A DNA stretch of 35,751 nucleotides from Pseudonocardiales bacterium (lineage in GTDB: Bacteria > Actinomycetota > Actinomycetes > Mycobacteriales > Jatrophihabitantaceae): positions 1 to 35,751 of the forward strand of contig JAOPVO010000101.1 of assembly GCA_025966155.1 (NCBI GenBank), written 5' to 3'. Position numbers and translations under genes: made by a program. Numbering within the stretch: position 1 is the first letter of the stretch; every line of letters starts with the position of its first letter. Below the pieces are notes generated by a model, which did not search any database, was not told where the DNA came from, and saw only the letters and a list, made by a program, of their open reading frames with translations. Of the stretch, positions 7,928 through 15,663 are shown one piece after another.

Positions 7928-9141
7928 TGACTTCCACTGCGTCGACCGAGCAGAGCGACCATCTGCTTGCTGCCGCAGTCGATCGCGTCGAGGCGCTGTC
8001 CGGCACCCTGGCCACTGAGAGCGTCACCCGCATGGACGAGACGCTGCCGTGGTTCCGCGCCCTGCCGGCGAACCAGCGCTCCTGGGTCACGCTCGTCGCG
8101 CAGGCCGGTATTGCCAGCTATGTGGCGTGGATGCGGCTGCCCGACCAGCGCCTGCGCCTGACCGAGGAGGTCTTCGGCGCCGCCCCGCGCGACCTGGCCC
8201 GCGCGATGAGCCTGCGCCAGACCGTCGAGCTGATCGAGGTGGTCATCTCCATCGCCGAGCAGCGGGTGCCGCAATTGGCCGACCCCGGCATGGAGACGGC
8301 GCTGCGCACCTCCGTCCTGCGCTTCGCCCGCGAGATCGCCTTCGCCGCAGCTCGCGTCTACGCCGCGGCGGCCGAGCGGCGCGGCCTCTGGGATGCCCGA
8401 CTCGAGGCCCTGGTCATCGATGGGCTCGTGCGCGGCGGCGCCGCCGAGGAGGCCTCGCCGGTCAGCCAGGCCGTCGCACTGGGGTGGAAGACGACCGGGC
8501 CGGTGACGGTGGTTGTCGGCTCGGCCGGCTCGACCGACCCCACCGAGGTAATGGAGGGCGTCCACCGGTTCGCCCGTCGCCGCGGCCTCGACGCCCTGGC
8601 CGGCGTGCATGGCGGTCGGCTGGTGGTGGTGCTCGGCGGCGAGACCGACCCGATGGACGCCGCCCGGGGCCTGGCCGACGACTTCGCCGACGGCCCGATC
8701 GTCGTCGGCCCGCGCGGCGCGGACCTCGGCAGCGCGACGGCGGTGACGCAGACGGCGCTGCGCGGACTGGCCGCCGCGCGGGCCTGGCCCAGCGCGCCGC
8801 GCCCGATCAGCTCCGATGACCTGCTCCCCGAGCGGGCGCTGGCCGGCGACGCCGAGGCGCGCGCGGACCTGATCTCGACCATCTACCGGCCGCTGGCAGC
8901 CTCCGGCGACACGCTGCTGGACACCGTCACGGCATTCCTGGACTCCGGCGGCGGGCTGGAGTCCACCGCCCGCGCCCTCTTCGTTCACCCCAACACCGTG
9001 CGCTACCGCCTGCGCCGGGTGGGCGAGGTCTGCGGGCAGTCCCCGACCACGCCGCGCGGGGCATTCGCGCTGCGCCTGGCCCTGACCTTCGGCCGCTTGG
9101 CCGAGGTTGCGCGCGACACACCGCCGGACTCCGCGCTGTAG
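7927..9141 (+). CDS. fasR: FasR-like PucR/CdaR-family regulator of fatty acid synthesis
   Basis: This 404-residue regulator ends in a PucR/CdaR-type helix-turn-helix at about 343-371 (LESTARALFVHPNTVRYRLRRV). A long sensory region precedes it with no simple ligand motif. In Streptomyces coelicolor, FasR (SCO2386) lies directly before fabD and activates the fabD-fabH-acpP-fabF operon. The identical position and gene order here support FasR. The start is GTG 7927 (VTSTASTEQ), with no upstream ribosome binding site but a good TANNNT element. The gene ends 103 bp before fabD, and that gap holds two small dyads. It is distinct from the TetR-type regulator also called FasR in mycobacteria. Confidence 0.8.
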   Translation: MTSTASTEQSDHLLAAAVDRVEALSGTLATESVTRMDETLPWFRALPANQRSWVTLVAQAGIASYVAWMRLPDQRLRLTEEVFGAAPRDLARAMSLRQTVELIEVVISIAEQRVPQLADPGMETALRTSVLRFAREIAFAAARVYAAAAERRGLWDARLEALVIDGLVRGGAAEEASPVSQAVALGWKTTGPVTVVVGSAGSTDPTEVMEGVHRFARRRGLDALAGVHGGRLVVVLGGETDPMDAARGLADDFADGPIVVGPRGADLGSATAVTQTALRGLAAARAWPSAPRPISSDDLLPERALAGDAEARADLISTIYRPLAASGDTLLDTVTAFLDSGGGLESTARALFVHPNTVRYRLRRVGEVCGQSPTTPRGAFALRLALTFGRLAEVARDTPPDSAL

Positions 9142-9174
9142 CCCAGCATCTGGGCGGGCCTTGGAGGTTTCCTC
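9141..9174 (+). promoter_or_regulatory. Two small dyads upstream of fabD, candidate FasR operator region
   Basis: GCCCAG-cat-CTGGGC at 9141-9155 is a perfect 6-bp dyad starting at the fasR stop codon. GAGG-ttt-CCTC at 9164-9174 is a second perfect dyad. They lie 70-104 bp before GTG 9245. The first could equally be a short attenuating hairpin. I do not know the FasR consensus well enough to match it. Confidence 0.35.
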
Positions 9175-9244
9175 TAAAGGCGCTCCGGCAACGCTGTGCG
9201 CGTCGCCCTCGTCGTCGGGAGGCGCGGGCGTGCACGGTAGACCC

Positions 9245-10441
9245 GTGCTCGCCGTACTCGCGCCCGGACAGGGCTCACAGACTCCCGGAATGCTCGCCCC
9301 TTGGCTGGAGCGCCCCGGCGCCCGCGAGACGGTGGAGCGCTGGTCGGCCCTCACCGGGCTCGACCTGATCCGTCTCGGCACGACCGCCGATGCGGAGGAG
9401 ATCAAGGACACCGCGATCACCCAGCCGCTGATCGTCGTGGCCGGCCTGCTCGCCGCGGGCGAGCTCGGCCTGCTCGGGGACTCCGGGCGCGAGTTCTTCG
9501 TCGCCGCCGGCCACAGCATCGGCGAGGTCACTGCGGCGGCGATCGCCGGCGTGCTCAGCCCCGATGACGCCGTTGTCCTGGCCGCCCGCCGTGGCGCGGC
9601 AATGGCCGAGGCCTGCAACGCCGTCCCGACGTCGATGTCCGCGGTCCTGGGCGGCGACGCCGACACCGTGGTCGCCGCCATCGAGGCGCTGGGCCTGACC
9701 GCCGCCAATCGCAACGCCGCGGGCCAGATCGTCGCCGCCGGCGCCATCGACGCGCTGGCCGCCCTCGCGGCCGACCCACCGGCCGGCGCCCGCGTCCGGC
9801 CCCTCGCGGTGGCCGGGGCATTCCACACCTCCTACATGGCGCCCGCGCAGTCGGTGCTGGCCGAGGTCGCCGCCACGATGCCCGTGCAAGACGCGTCGCA
9901 CGCCCTGCTGTCGAACTTCGACGGCCGCGCGATCACCGACGGCGGCGAGTTCGTCGCCCGCCTCGTCGCCCAGGTCACCACCTCGGTGCGATGGGATCTC
10001 TGCCAGCAGACGCTGCGCGACATCGGCGTCGACACCGTCATCGAGCTCGCCCCGGCCGGCACGCTGGTCGGGCTGGCCAAGCGCGAGATGCCCGGCGTCA
10101 CGCTGCTGGCCATCAAGTCCCCGGCCGACATCGAGGCGGCCCGGTCGCTGCTGTCCAAGGCGACGGCATCCGCGCAGGGCGGGCACACCCCCGACCTGCA
10201 GATCATCGTGTCCCCGGCCAAGGGCGTCTTCACCCGCGCCGACGGCATCGACGAGGGCTCGCCCATCATCGGCGGCGCGGTTCTCGGGACCGTGCGCACC
10301 AACGGCCAATCCCACGACCTGCTGGCCCCGTTCTCCGGCGTCCTGGACGAATGGGTGCGCCACGACGGCGACATCGTCGGCGCCGGCTTGCCGCTTGCGC
10401 GCGTCTCGACCGACGCAGTCGCGGCCGAGAGCGCATCCTGA
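9245..10441 (+). CDS. fabD: Malonyl-CoA:ACP transacylase with C-terminal biotinyl/lipoyl-like domain
   Basis: FabD moves malonyl from CoA to ACP for FAS-II elongation. Residues 1-305 are a complete transacylase: GQGSQ at 8-12, nucleophile S91 in GHSIGE, R116 and H194 in AGAFHTSYM. The protein is 398 residues, about 80 longer than typical FabD. Residues about 317-387 look like a biotinyl/lipoyl hammerhead: IIVSPAKGVF at its start, then APFSGVLDEWVRHDGDIVGAGLPLARV. The usual EAMKM biotin site is replaced by VRTNGQSHD, with no lysine. GTG 9245 (VLAVLAPGQGSQ) matches the family N-terminus; GTG 9230 is better placed behind GGGAGG at 9217-9222 and would add five residues. It is the first enzyme gene after fasR and is followed by fabH 71 bp later. 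Confidence 0.9.
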   Translation: MLAVLAPGQGSQTPGMLAPWLERPGARETVERWSALTGLDLIRLGTTADAEEIKDTAITQPLIVVAGLLAAGELGLLGDSGREFFVAAGHSIGEVTAAAIAGVLSPDDAVVLAARRGAAMAEACNAVPTSMSAVLGGDADTVVAAIEALGLTAANRNAAGQIVAAGAIDALAALAADPPAGARVRPLAVAGAFHTSYMAPAQSVLAEVAATMPVQDASHALLSNFDGRAITDGGEFVARLVAQVTTSVRWDLCQQTLRDIGVDTVIELAPAGTLVGLAKREMPGVTLLAIKSPADIEAARSLLSKATASAQGGHTPDLQIIVSPAKGVFTRADGIDEGSPIIGGAVLGTVRTNGQSHDLLAPFSGVLDEWVRHDGDIVGAGLPLARVSTDAVAAESAS

Positions 10442-10512
10442 CCACGTCATGACCACTGCTCGCATCGCCGAGCATCGTCTGAGCCAGAGCTGCACCGCCA
10501 AGGAGAATTGAT

Positions 10513-11472
10513 ATGCAGATCGCACAGGGCGCCCCCGGCGCTCGGATCCTCGGGATGGGCCACCACCAGCCCGCCAACGTGGTCACCAACGCCGACCTCA
10601 TCGCCCGCGGCGTCGAGACCACCGATGAGTGGATCCAGAGCCGGGTCGGCATCGCCGAGCGACGGATCGCCCTGGCCGACGAGAGTGTCGTCGACATGGC
10701 CGAGGCCGCCGGCAGCAAGGCCATCGCGGCCAGCGGCGTCGACGTCTCGGAGATCGACCTCGTCATCGTCGCGACCTGCACGATGACGACCTCGGTCCCC
10801 AATGCCGCCGCGCAGCTCGCGACCCGCCTGGGCATCTCCTCCCCGGGCGCCTTCGATGTCAACGCCGCCTGCGCGGGCTTCGTCTACGCCACCGCGCAGG
10901 CCAACGCCGCAGTGCTCACCGGCCAGGCCCGCAATGTGCTGGTTGTCGGGTCGGAGAAGCTGTCGACGTACACCGACCCGGACGACCGCAGCACGAACAT
11001 CATCTTCGCCGACGGAGCCGGGGCCGCCGTGATCGGGCGCTCCGACGAGCCGGGCATCGGCCCGGTCGTCTGGGGCAGCGACGGCAGCAGCGCCACGACC
11101 ATCGAGATCCCCGCCGGCGGCCAGTACATCGTCCAGGAGGGCCAGGCGGTTTTCCGCTGGGCCACCGGGCAGCTCGCTCCGGTGGCGATCGAGGCCTGCG
11201 CCCGCGCGGGCCTCGACCCGTCGGAGATCGCCGCCTTCATCCCGCACCAGGCCAACCTGCGGATCATCGAGAACATCGCCAAGAAGGTCGGCGCGGTCAA
11301 TGCCGTCATCGCCCGCGACATCGTCAACGCCGGCAACACGTCGGCCGCGTCGATCCCCCTGGCGATGTCCCGGATGGTCGAGCGCGGCGAGATCCCCTCG
11401 GGGGCACCGGTGCTGATCATCGGCTTCGGCGCCGGGCTCACATTCGCAAGCCAGGTTGTGCTCGCGCCCTGA
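10513..11472 (+). CDS. fabH: Beta-ketoacyl-ACP synthase III (KAS III)
   Basis: FabH starts fatty acid chains by condensing an acyl-CoA primer with malonyl-ACP. The 319-residue length is normal. The catalytic triad is visible: C120 (NAACAGF), H245 (IPHQAN) and N275 (NAGNTSAAS). The glycine-rich IIGFGAGLTFAS end is typical. A strong ribosome binding site, AAGGAG at 10500-10505, sets the ATG 10513 start. In actinobacteria FabH often accepts branched primers, but this cannot be judged from the motif. The gene lies between fabD and acpP in the FAS-II operon. Confidence 0.95.
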   Translation: MQIAQGAPGARILGMGHHQPANVVTNADLIARGVETTDEWIQSRVGIAERRIALADESVVDMAEAAGSKAIAASGVDVSEIDLVIVATCTMTTSVPNAAAQLATRLGISSPGAFDVNAACAGFVYATAQANAAVLTGQARNVLVVGSEKLSTYTDPDDRSTNIIFADGAGAAVIGRSDEPGIGPVVWGSDGSSATTIEIPAGGQYIVQEGQAVFRWATGQLAPVAIEACARAGLDPSEIAAFIPHQANLRIIENIAKKVGAVNAVIARDIVNAGNTSAASIPLAMSRMVERGEIPSGAPVLIIGFGAGLTFASQVVLAP

Positions 11473-11501
11473 CGCAGTGCGTCCGCTGAATCCGCCACAC
11501 T

Positions 11502-11546
11502 GCACGAGCTAGACCAGCACGAGCTACACCAGCACCTGCACAACCC
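11502..11546. repeat. Three imperfect 15-bp tandem units between fabH and acpP
   Basis: Units at 11502-11516 (GCACGAGCTAGACCA) and 11517-11531 (GCACGAGCTACACCA) differ by one base. A third, more diverged unit (GCACCTGCACAACCC) follows at 11532-11546. The array is non-coding in the operon sense and lies just before a hairpin. Confidence 0.7.
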
Positions 11547-11551
11547 AGACT

Positions 11552-11574
11552 GAGCCGGCCGCCGTGGCCGGCTC
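11552..11574 (+). promoter_or_regulatory. GC-rich hairpin immediately upstream of acpP
   Basis: GAGCCGGCC (11552-11560) pairs perfectly with GGCCGGCTC (11566-11574) over a 5-nt loop. No T-tract follows, so it is more likely an mRNA processing, stability or attenuation element than a simple terminator. The acpP ribosome binding site begins about 10 nt later. Confidence 0.6.
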
Positions 11575-11598
11575 GCACCAACAGAGAGGAAGTCGCGC

Positions 11599-11838
11599 GT
11601 GACTGCCGACGAGATCCGCACCGGCCTGGCCGAGATCCTGGCCGAGGTCGCCGACGTCCCGGCCGACGACGTGAGCGACGAGAAGTCCTTCACCGACGAT
11701 CTGGATGTCGATTCCCTGTCCATGGTCGAGGTCGCCATGGCCGCCGAGGAGAAGTTCGGCGTCAAGATCCCCGACGACGAGCTGCCCAACCTCAAGACCG
11801 TCGGCGACGTCGTCGCCTACATCAGCGCGCACGCCTGA
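11599..11838 (+). CDS. acpP: Acyl carrier protein
   Basis: This 79-residue acidic protein carries the growing acyl chain on a 4'-phosphopantetheine arm. The attachment motif DSLSM is present with S39 as the modified serine. Four predicted helices and the length match FAS-II acyl carrier proteins. The start is GTG 11599 behind AGAGGA at about 11584-11589. Hairpins lie on both sides of the gene (11552-11574 and 11895-11924), which may allow acpP message to be more abundant than its operon neighbours. Confidence 0.95.
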   Translation: MTADEIRTGLAEILAEVADVPADDVSDEKSFTDDLDVDSLSMVEVAMAAEEKFGVKIPDDELPNLKTVGDVVAYISAHA

Positions 11839-11894
11839 TCGATCCGATCGGCGCCCTCGCGGCGCTGACCTGATCGACACCGCTCGAGGCTTCG

Positions 11895-11924
11895 GGCGCG
11901 CCGTCCCCCACGGGCCGGCGCGCC
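11895..11924 (+). promoter_or_regulatory. GC-rich hairpin between acpP and fabF
   Basis: GGCGCGCCG (11895-11903) pairs perfectly with CGGCGCGCC (11916-11924) across a 12-nt loop. There is no T-tract. It lies 57 bp after the acpP stop and 40 bp before the fabF start, so it may act as a 3' stabiliser for acpP RNA or as a partial terminator. Confidence 0.6.
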
Positions 11925-11964
11925 GGGAGTGCCGCACAAAACTTCTGTGGAGGAACGCGAACTC

Positions 11965-13194
11965 ATGACCGACGATGTGGTAGTCACCGGACTCGGCGCC
12001 ACGACCCCGCTTGGCGGCGACGTCGCGAGCACGTGGGAGGCCCTCCTCGAGGGACGCAGCGGCATCAGCGCGCTGACCGACGAATGGGCCAGCGAGATCG
12101 CGGTCCGCATTGCCGGGCGCATGAAGGTCGACCCCGCCGAGCTCCTGCCCCGCGCCCAGGCGCGCCGCATGGACCGCTCGCAGCACGCGGCCCTCGTCGC
12201 CGCCCACCAGGCGTGGGCCGACGCCGGTTTCGTCGGCAAGGCGGCCGACAACGGGCTTGACCCGACCCGCGTGGCCGTGGTCATCGGCACCGGCATCGGC
12301 GGCGTGGTCAGCCTGATGGACCAGCACGACCTGATGAAGGCCAAGGGCGCCAGCAAGGTCTCGCCCATGCTCATCCCAATGGACATGCCCAACGGCCCCG
12401 CGGCCTACGTCAGCATGGAACTCGGCGCGCAGGGCGGCGCCCACACCCCGGTCAGCGCCTGCGCGTCCGGCGCCGAGGCCATCGCCTACGGCCTGGACCT
12501 CATCAACCTCGACCGCGCCGATGTCGTCATCGTGGGCGGCACCGAGGCCTGCATCCACTCCCTCACCATCACCGGCTTCGCCCAGATGCGCGCCATGAGC
12601 ACCCGCAACGACGAGCCCGAGCGCGCGTCGCGCCCGTTCGACAAGGGCCGCGACGGTTTCGTGCTCGGCGAGGGCTCAGGCGTCCTGATCATCGAGCGCC
12701 GCTCAAGCGCGGAGGCCCGCGGCCGCAGGCCGTACGCCGTGCTCGGCGGCGCCGCGATCACCTCCGACGCCAACCACATCACCGCGCCCGACCAGGCCGG
12801 CCAGATCCGCGCGATGCGCACCGCGATCTCCCGCGCCGGGCTCGCCCCGACCGACATCGTGCATGTGAACGCCCACGCCACCTCGACACCCACCGGCGAC
12901 ATCGGCGAGACGCTGGCGATCATCGAGGCCGTCGGCCCGCACCCGGTCGTCACCGGCACCAAGTCGATGACCGGGCACCTGCTCGGCGCGGCCGGCGCCA
13001 TCGAGTCGATCTTCAGCGTGCTGGCGATCCACCACGACATCGTCCCGCCGACGATCAACCTGGAGGACCCCGACGACGACCTCCGCGTCGATGTTCCCAG
13101 CCACGGCGCCCGGCACATGTCCGTGCCCGCGGTGCTGAACAACTCCTTCGGCTTCGGCGGCCACAACGCCGCGCTCGTCTTCACCAAGCCCTAA
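11965..13194 (+). CDS. fabF: Beta-ketoacyl-ACP synthase II
   Basis: FabF catalyses elongating condensation of acyl-ACP with malonyl-ACP. The protein is 409 residues from ATG 11965, a standard length. The Cys-His-His triad is present: C166 (VSACASG), H304 (NAHATSTPTGD) and H338 (GTKSMTGHLLGAAG). It ends with the usual NNSFGFGGHNAALVF. ATG 11965 is chosen because GGAGG lies at 11949-11953 and the sequence from MTDDVVVTGLG fits the family; the frame could open earlier at GTG 11929. It follows acpP in the order seen in Streptomyces. Confidence 0.95.
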   Translation: MTDDVVVTGLGATTPLGGDVASTWEALLEGRSGISALTDEWASEIAVRIAGRMKVDPAELLPRAQARRMDRSQHAALVAAHQAWADAGFVGKAADNGLDPTRVAVVIGTGIGGVVSLMDQHDLMKAKGASKVSPMLIPMDMPNGPAAYVSMELGAQGGAHTPVSACASGAEAIAYGLDLINLDRADVVIVGGTEACIHSLTITGFAQMRAMSTRNDEPERASRPFDKGRDGFVLGEGSGVLIIERRSSAEARGRRPYAVLGGAAITSDANHITAPDQAGQIRAMRTAISRAGLAPTDIVHVNAHATSTPTGDIGETLAIIEAVGPHPVVTGTKSMTGHLLGAAGAIESIFSVLAIHHDIVPPTINLEDPDDDLRVDVPSHGARHMSVPAVLNNSFGFGGHNAALVFTKP

Positions 13195-13304
13195 GCCATC
13201 GGGCCGGCAGACGGCCACCCGCTCATCACCCCGGGCAACGCTCATCACCACGGCAAACGTATTTCCAGCGGCACCGGACTCGCTCCGCGGATCGGAAGGA
13301 CACC

Positions 13305-14768
13305 ATGACCTCGCTCGCAGAGAATTCCGCCATCACGCCGGTGACCACCACCACCAGCACCACCCGCACATCGGAGGCCGCACCTGTGCTCGACCCGCGC
13401 GACGTCGAGGCCCGCCTAGGCCTGCTCCTGGACACCGGCAGCCTGACCCCGCTGGTCGAGCGCGATGACAGCGGCGTCTGGGCGGTGCGCGGCACCATCG
13501 AGGGCGCGCCGGTTGTGGCGTTCTGCACCGACGCCCTCAAGATGGGCGGCGCGATGGGCAATGACGGCTGCCGGCACATCGTCGTGGCGATCGAGGCGGC
13601 CATGACCGACGGCATCCCGGTTGTCGGCCTCTGGCACTCCGGCGGGGCACGGCTGGCCGAGGGCGTTCTCGCCCTCGACGCGGTCGGGCTGGTTTTCGCG
13701 GCGATGGTCCGGGCGTCGGGCAAGATCCCGCAGATCTCGGTGGTGCTCGGCCCGGCCGCCGGCGGTGCGGCCTATGGCCCGGCACTGACCGACATCGTGA
13801 TCATGAGCGAGAACGGGCGGGTCTTCGTGACCGGCCCCGACGTCGTCCGCTCGGTCACCGGCGAGAACGTGGACATGCAGTCCCTAGGCGGCAGCGACAC
13901 TCACGGGCGCCGCAGCGGCGTCGTGCACGTCACGACCGAGACCGATGAGGACGCGATCCAGCAGGCGCGCGACCTCACCGCGCTGCTCGCCCTGCAGGGC
14001 GGCTTCGCCGATGTCGCCGACGAGGCCGAGATCGACCTCCGCGCGCTCATGCCGGACAACCCCAAGCGGGCGTATCCCGTGGCCCCGATCGTCGGGTCGC
14101 TGCTGGACACCGGGTCGCTGCGCGAGCTCCAGGCCCGCTGGGCCCCCAATGTGCTCACCGGCCTCGGGCGCCTCGCCGGGCGCACAGTCGGGGTCGTCGC
14201 CAACAACCCGCTCCGCCTGGGCGGATGCCTGGACTCCCCGAGCGCGGAGAAGGCATCGCGCTTCGTGCGCATGTGCGACGCGTTCGGCGTCCCGCTCGTT
14301 GTCCTCGTCGATGTGCCCGGCTACCTGCCCGGCGTCGGCCAGGAATGGGACGGCGTCGTGCGCCGCGGGGCCAAGCTGCTGCACGCCTTCGCCGAGGCCG
14401 TCGTCCCCCGCGTCACGCTGGTCACCCGGAAGGCCTACGGCGGCGCGTACATCGCAATGAACGCCAAGTCCCTCGGTGCCACCGCCGTGTACGCCTGGCC
14501 GGACGCCGAGGTCGCCGTCATGGGCGCGTCGGCTGCGGTCGGCATCCTGCACCGCCGCAAGCTGGCCGCGGCCGAGCCCGGCGAGCGCGAGGCCCTGCAC
14601 GCGCAATTGGCCGCCGAGCACGAGAAGATCGCCGGCGGAGTCGCCCGCGCGATCGAGCTGGGTGTTGTCGACGAGCTGATCGAGCCGACCCAGACCCGTC
14701 GCCGGATTGTCGGGGCCCTGGCCGCCGCGGCCCCGGCTCGCGGGCAGCACGGCAACATCCCGCTCTAG
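13305..14768 (+). CDS. accD: Acyl-CoA/acetyl-CoA carboxylase carboxyltransferase beta subunit
   Basis: This 487-residue carboxyltransferase makes malonyl-CoA (or a longer carboxyacyl-CoA) using carboxybiotin from a separate alpha subunit. The crotonase-like halves carry the expected glycine-rich acyl-CoA pockets: GLWHSGGARLAEG and GPAAGGAAYGPAL in the N-half, DVPGYLPGVGQEWDGVVRRGAKLLHAFAEA and RKAYGGAYIAMNAKSLGA in the C-half. The first 28 residues are a Thr/Ser-rich extension (TTTTSTTRTSEA). ATG 13305 follows GGAAGGA. Its place at the end of the FAS-II operon parallels mycobacterial accD6. No biotin carboxylase or biotinylated carrier gene is in the window, which makes the biotinyl-like tail of FabD notable. 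Confidence 0.9.
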   Translation: MTSLAENSAITPVTTTTSTTRTSEAAPVLDPRDVEARLGLLLDTGSLTPLVERDDSGVWAVRGTIEGAPVVAFCTDALKMGGAMGNDGCRHIVVAIEAAMTDGIPVVGLWHSGGARLAEGVLALDAVGLVFAAMVRASGKIPQISVVLGPAAGGAAYGPALTDIVIMSENGRVFVTGPDVVRSVTGENVDMQSLGGSDTHGRRSGVVHVTTETDEDAIQQARDLTALLALQGGFADVADEAEIDLRALMPDNPKRAYPVAPIVGSLLDTGSLRELQARWAPNVLTGLGRLAGRTVGVVANNPLRLGGCLDSPSAEKASRFVRMCDAFGVPLVVLVDVPGYLPGVGQEWDGVVRRGAKLLHAFAEAVVPRVTLVTRKAYGGAYIAMNAKSLGATAVYAWPDAEVAVMGASAAVGILHRRKLAAAEPGEREALHAQLAAEHEKIAGGVARAIELGVVDELIEPTQTRRRIVGALAAAAPARGQHGNIPL

Positions 14769-14782
14769 ATCAGCCCGATGTC

Positions 14783-14836
14783 CCGATGATCTCGGGGTTG
14801 TGGTCGTCATAGCGGCCACAACCCCGAGATCATCGG
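14783..14836. repeat. GATGATCT-type hairpin repeat between accD and DUF3145
   Basis: Arms at 14783-14803 and 14816-14836 are perfect inverse complements (21 bp) around a 12-nt loop. The arm begins GATGATCTCGGGGTTGT from 14785, matching the 1004-1020 arm at 13 of 17 positions. It lies between two convergent genes, so it probably also ends both transcripts. Confidence 0.9.
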
Positions 14837-14854
14837 CGTTTCAGGGGTCCGACG

Positions 14855-14886
14855 ACGCGCTTCTCAGACCACGCGCTTCTCAGACC
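14855..14886. repeat. Exact 16-bp tandem duplication at the DUF3145 stop codon
   Basis: The unit ACGCGCTTCTCAGACC occurs at 14855-14870 and again at 14871-14886. Each unit contains one complement of the last Val codon and TGA stop of the minus-strand gene, so the stop region has been duplicated without changing the protein. Confidence 0.9.
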
Positions 14887-15392
14887 ACGTGGTGCAGGAG
14901 CGTGACGGGCGCGCCGTCGCCGCCCTCGCGGTAGGGCTCCAGCTCGGCGTCCCAGTCCGACCCGAGCAGCTCGTGCAGGCCGTGCCGGAAGTCGTCGGCG
15001 GTGCGGGCCCGGGCCAGCAGGCCGCGCACCCGCTCCTCCCCCACGACGACATCGCCGTTGGCCGAGATCAGGCTGCGGTGGAACCCGCGGCCGGGCACGA
15101 AGGCCAGCCGCTCGCCATCTCCGCGGGCGCTGGCCTCCTCGGTCAGCTCGAAGCGCAGCATCGGCCAGGCCCGGAGCCCGGCGGCCAACCGCGCTGCGGT
15201 GCCGACGGGGCCGACCCAGGTGGCCTCGGTGCGCAGCTGGCCCGGCGCGGCCGGCTGAGGGGTCCACGCCAGCGTGACGGGCCGGGCCATCACCTCGGCC
15301 AGCGCCCACTCGACGTGGGCCGCCAGTGCGGGTGGGCAGGCGTGCACGAAGACAACTCCGCGCGTGGTCGTCGCTGTAAGAGCGCTCGACAT
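14880..15392 (-). CDS. DUF3145 family protein
   Basis: This 170-residue protein matches the actinobacterial DUF3145 family in length and in its opening, RGVVFVHACPPALAAHVEWAL. The middle has LRFELTEEAS and FVPGRGFHRSLISANGDVVVGEERVR; the end is LGSDWDAELEPYREGG. Function is unknown, but the family commonly lies next to fabF/accD in actinobacterial genomes, suggesting a link to fatty acid synthesis. ATG 15392 is chosen because GGAGGTGG sits just before it; the open frame upstream to 15524 has no such support. The gene is convergent with accD, with a strong hairpin between them. Confidence 0.85.
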   Translation of the reverse strand: MSSALTATTTRGVVFVHACPPALAAHVEWALAEVMARPVTLAWTPQPAAPGQLRTEATWVGPVGTAARLAAGLRAWPMLRFELTEEASARGDGERLAFVPGRGFHRSLISANGDVVVGEERVRGLLARARTADDFRHGLHELLGSDWDAELEPYREGGDGAPVTLLHHVV

Positions 15393-15595
15393 GGGCCACC
15401 TCCACTGATGTTCACGGACAACGCCTTCCCCGACGTTCCGCGCAGCAGTGCTCGGTGGTGAGTAATGCAGTGAAGAGTGTGATTGGTGGTGTTGCAGTAC
15501 CCCGCTGATGCAGAGTGACGCCATTGTGGCTGATTGGACGGTTCAGCGGCAACTGTCCATTCCTGTGAGTGCTGCACGGGGGACGTGAATGACAA

Positions 15596-15634
15596 CGGGC
15601 GGGGGCGGCCGCGTGATGCGACCGCCCCCGCCCG
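15596..15634 (-). terminator. Strong hairpin downstream of aceA
   Basis: CGGGCGGGGGCGG (15596-15608) pairs perfectly with CCGCCCCCGCCCG (15622-15634) over a 13-nt loop. It starts 29 bp after the aceA stop. No clear T-run follows, as is common for actinobacterial terminators. Confidence 0.8.
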
Positions 15635-15663
15635 ATGGCGGAGCTAGCTAAAAGATCTGCGAT

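Noticed and set aside
7906-9828. A 640-codon minus-strand frame opposite fasR and part of fabD.
   Set aside because: It covers two well-supported plus-strand genes and has a low-complexity Ala/Arg/Gly composition.
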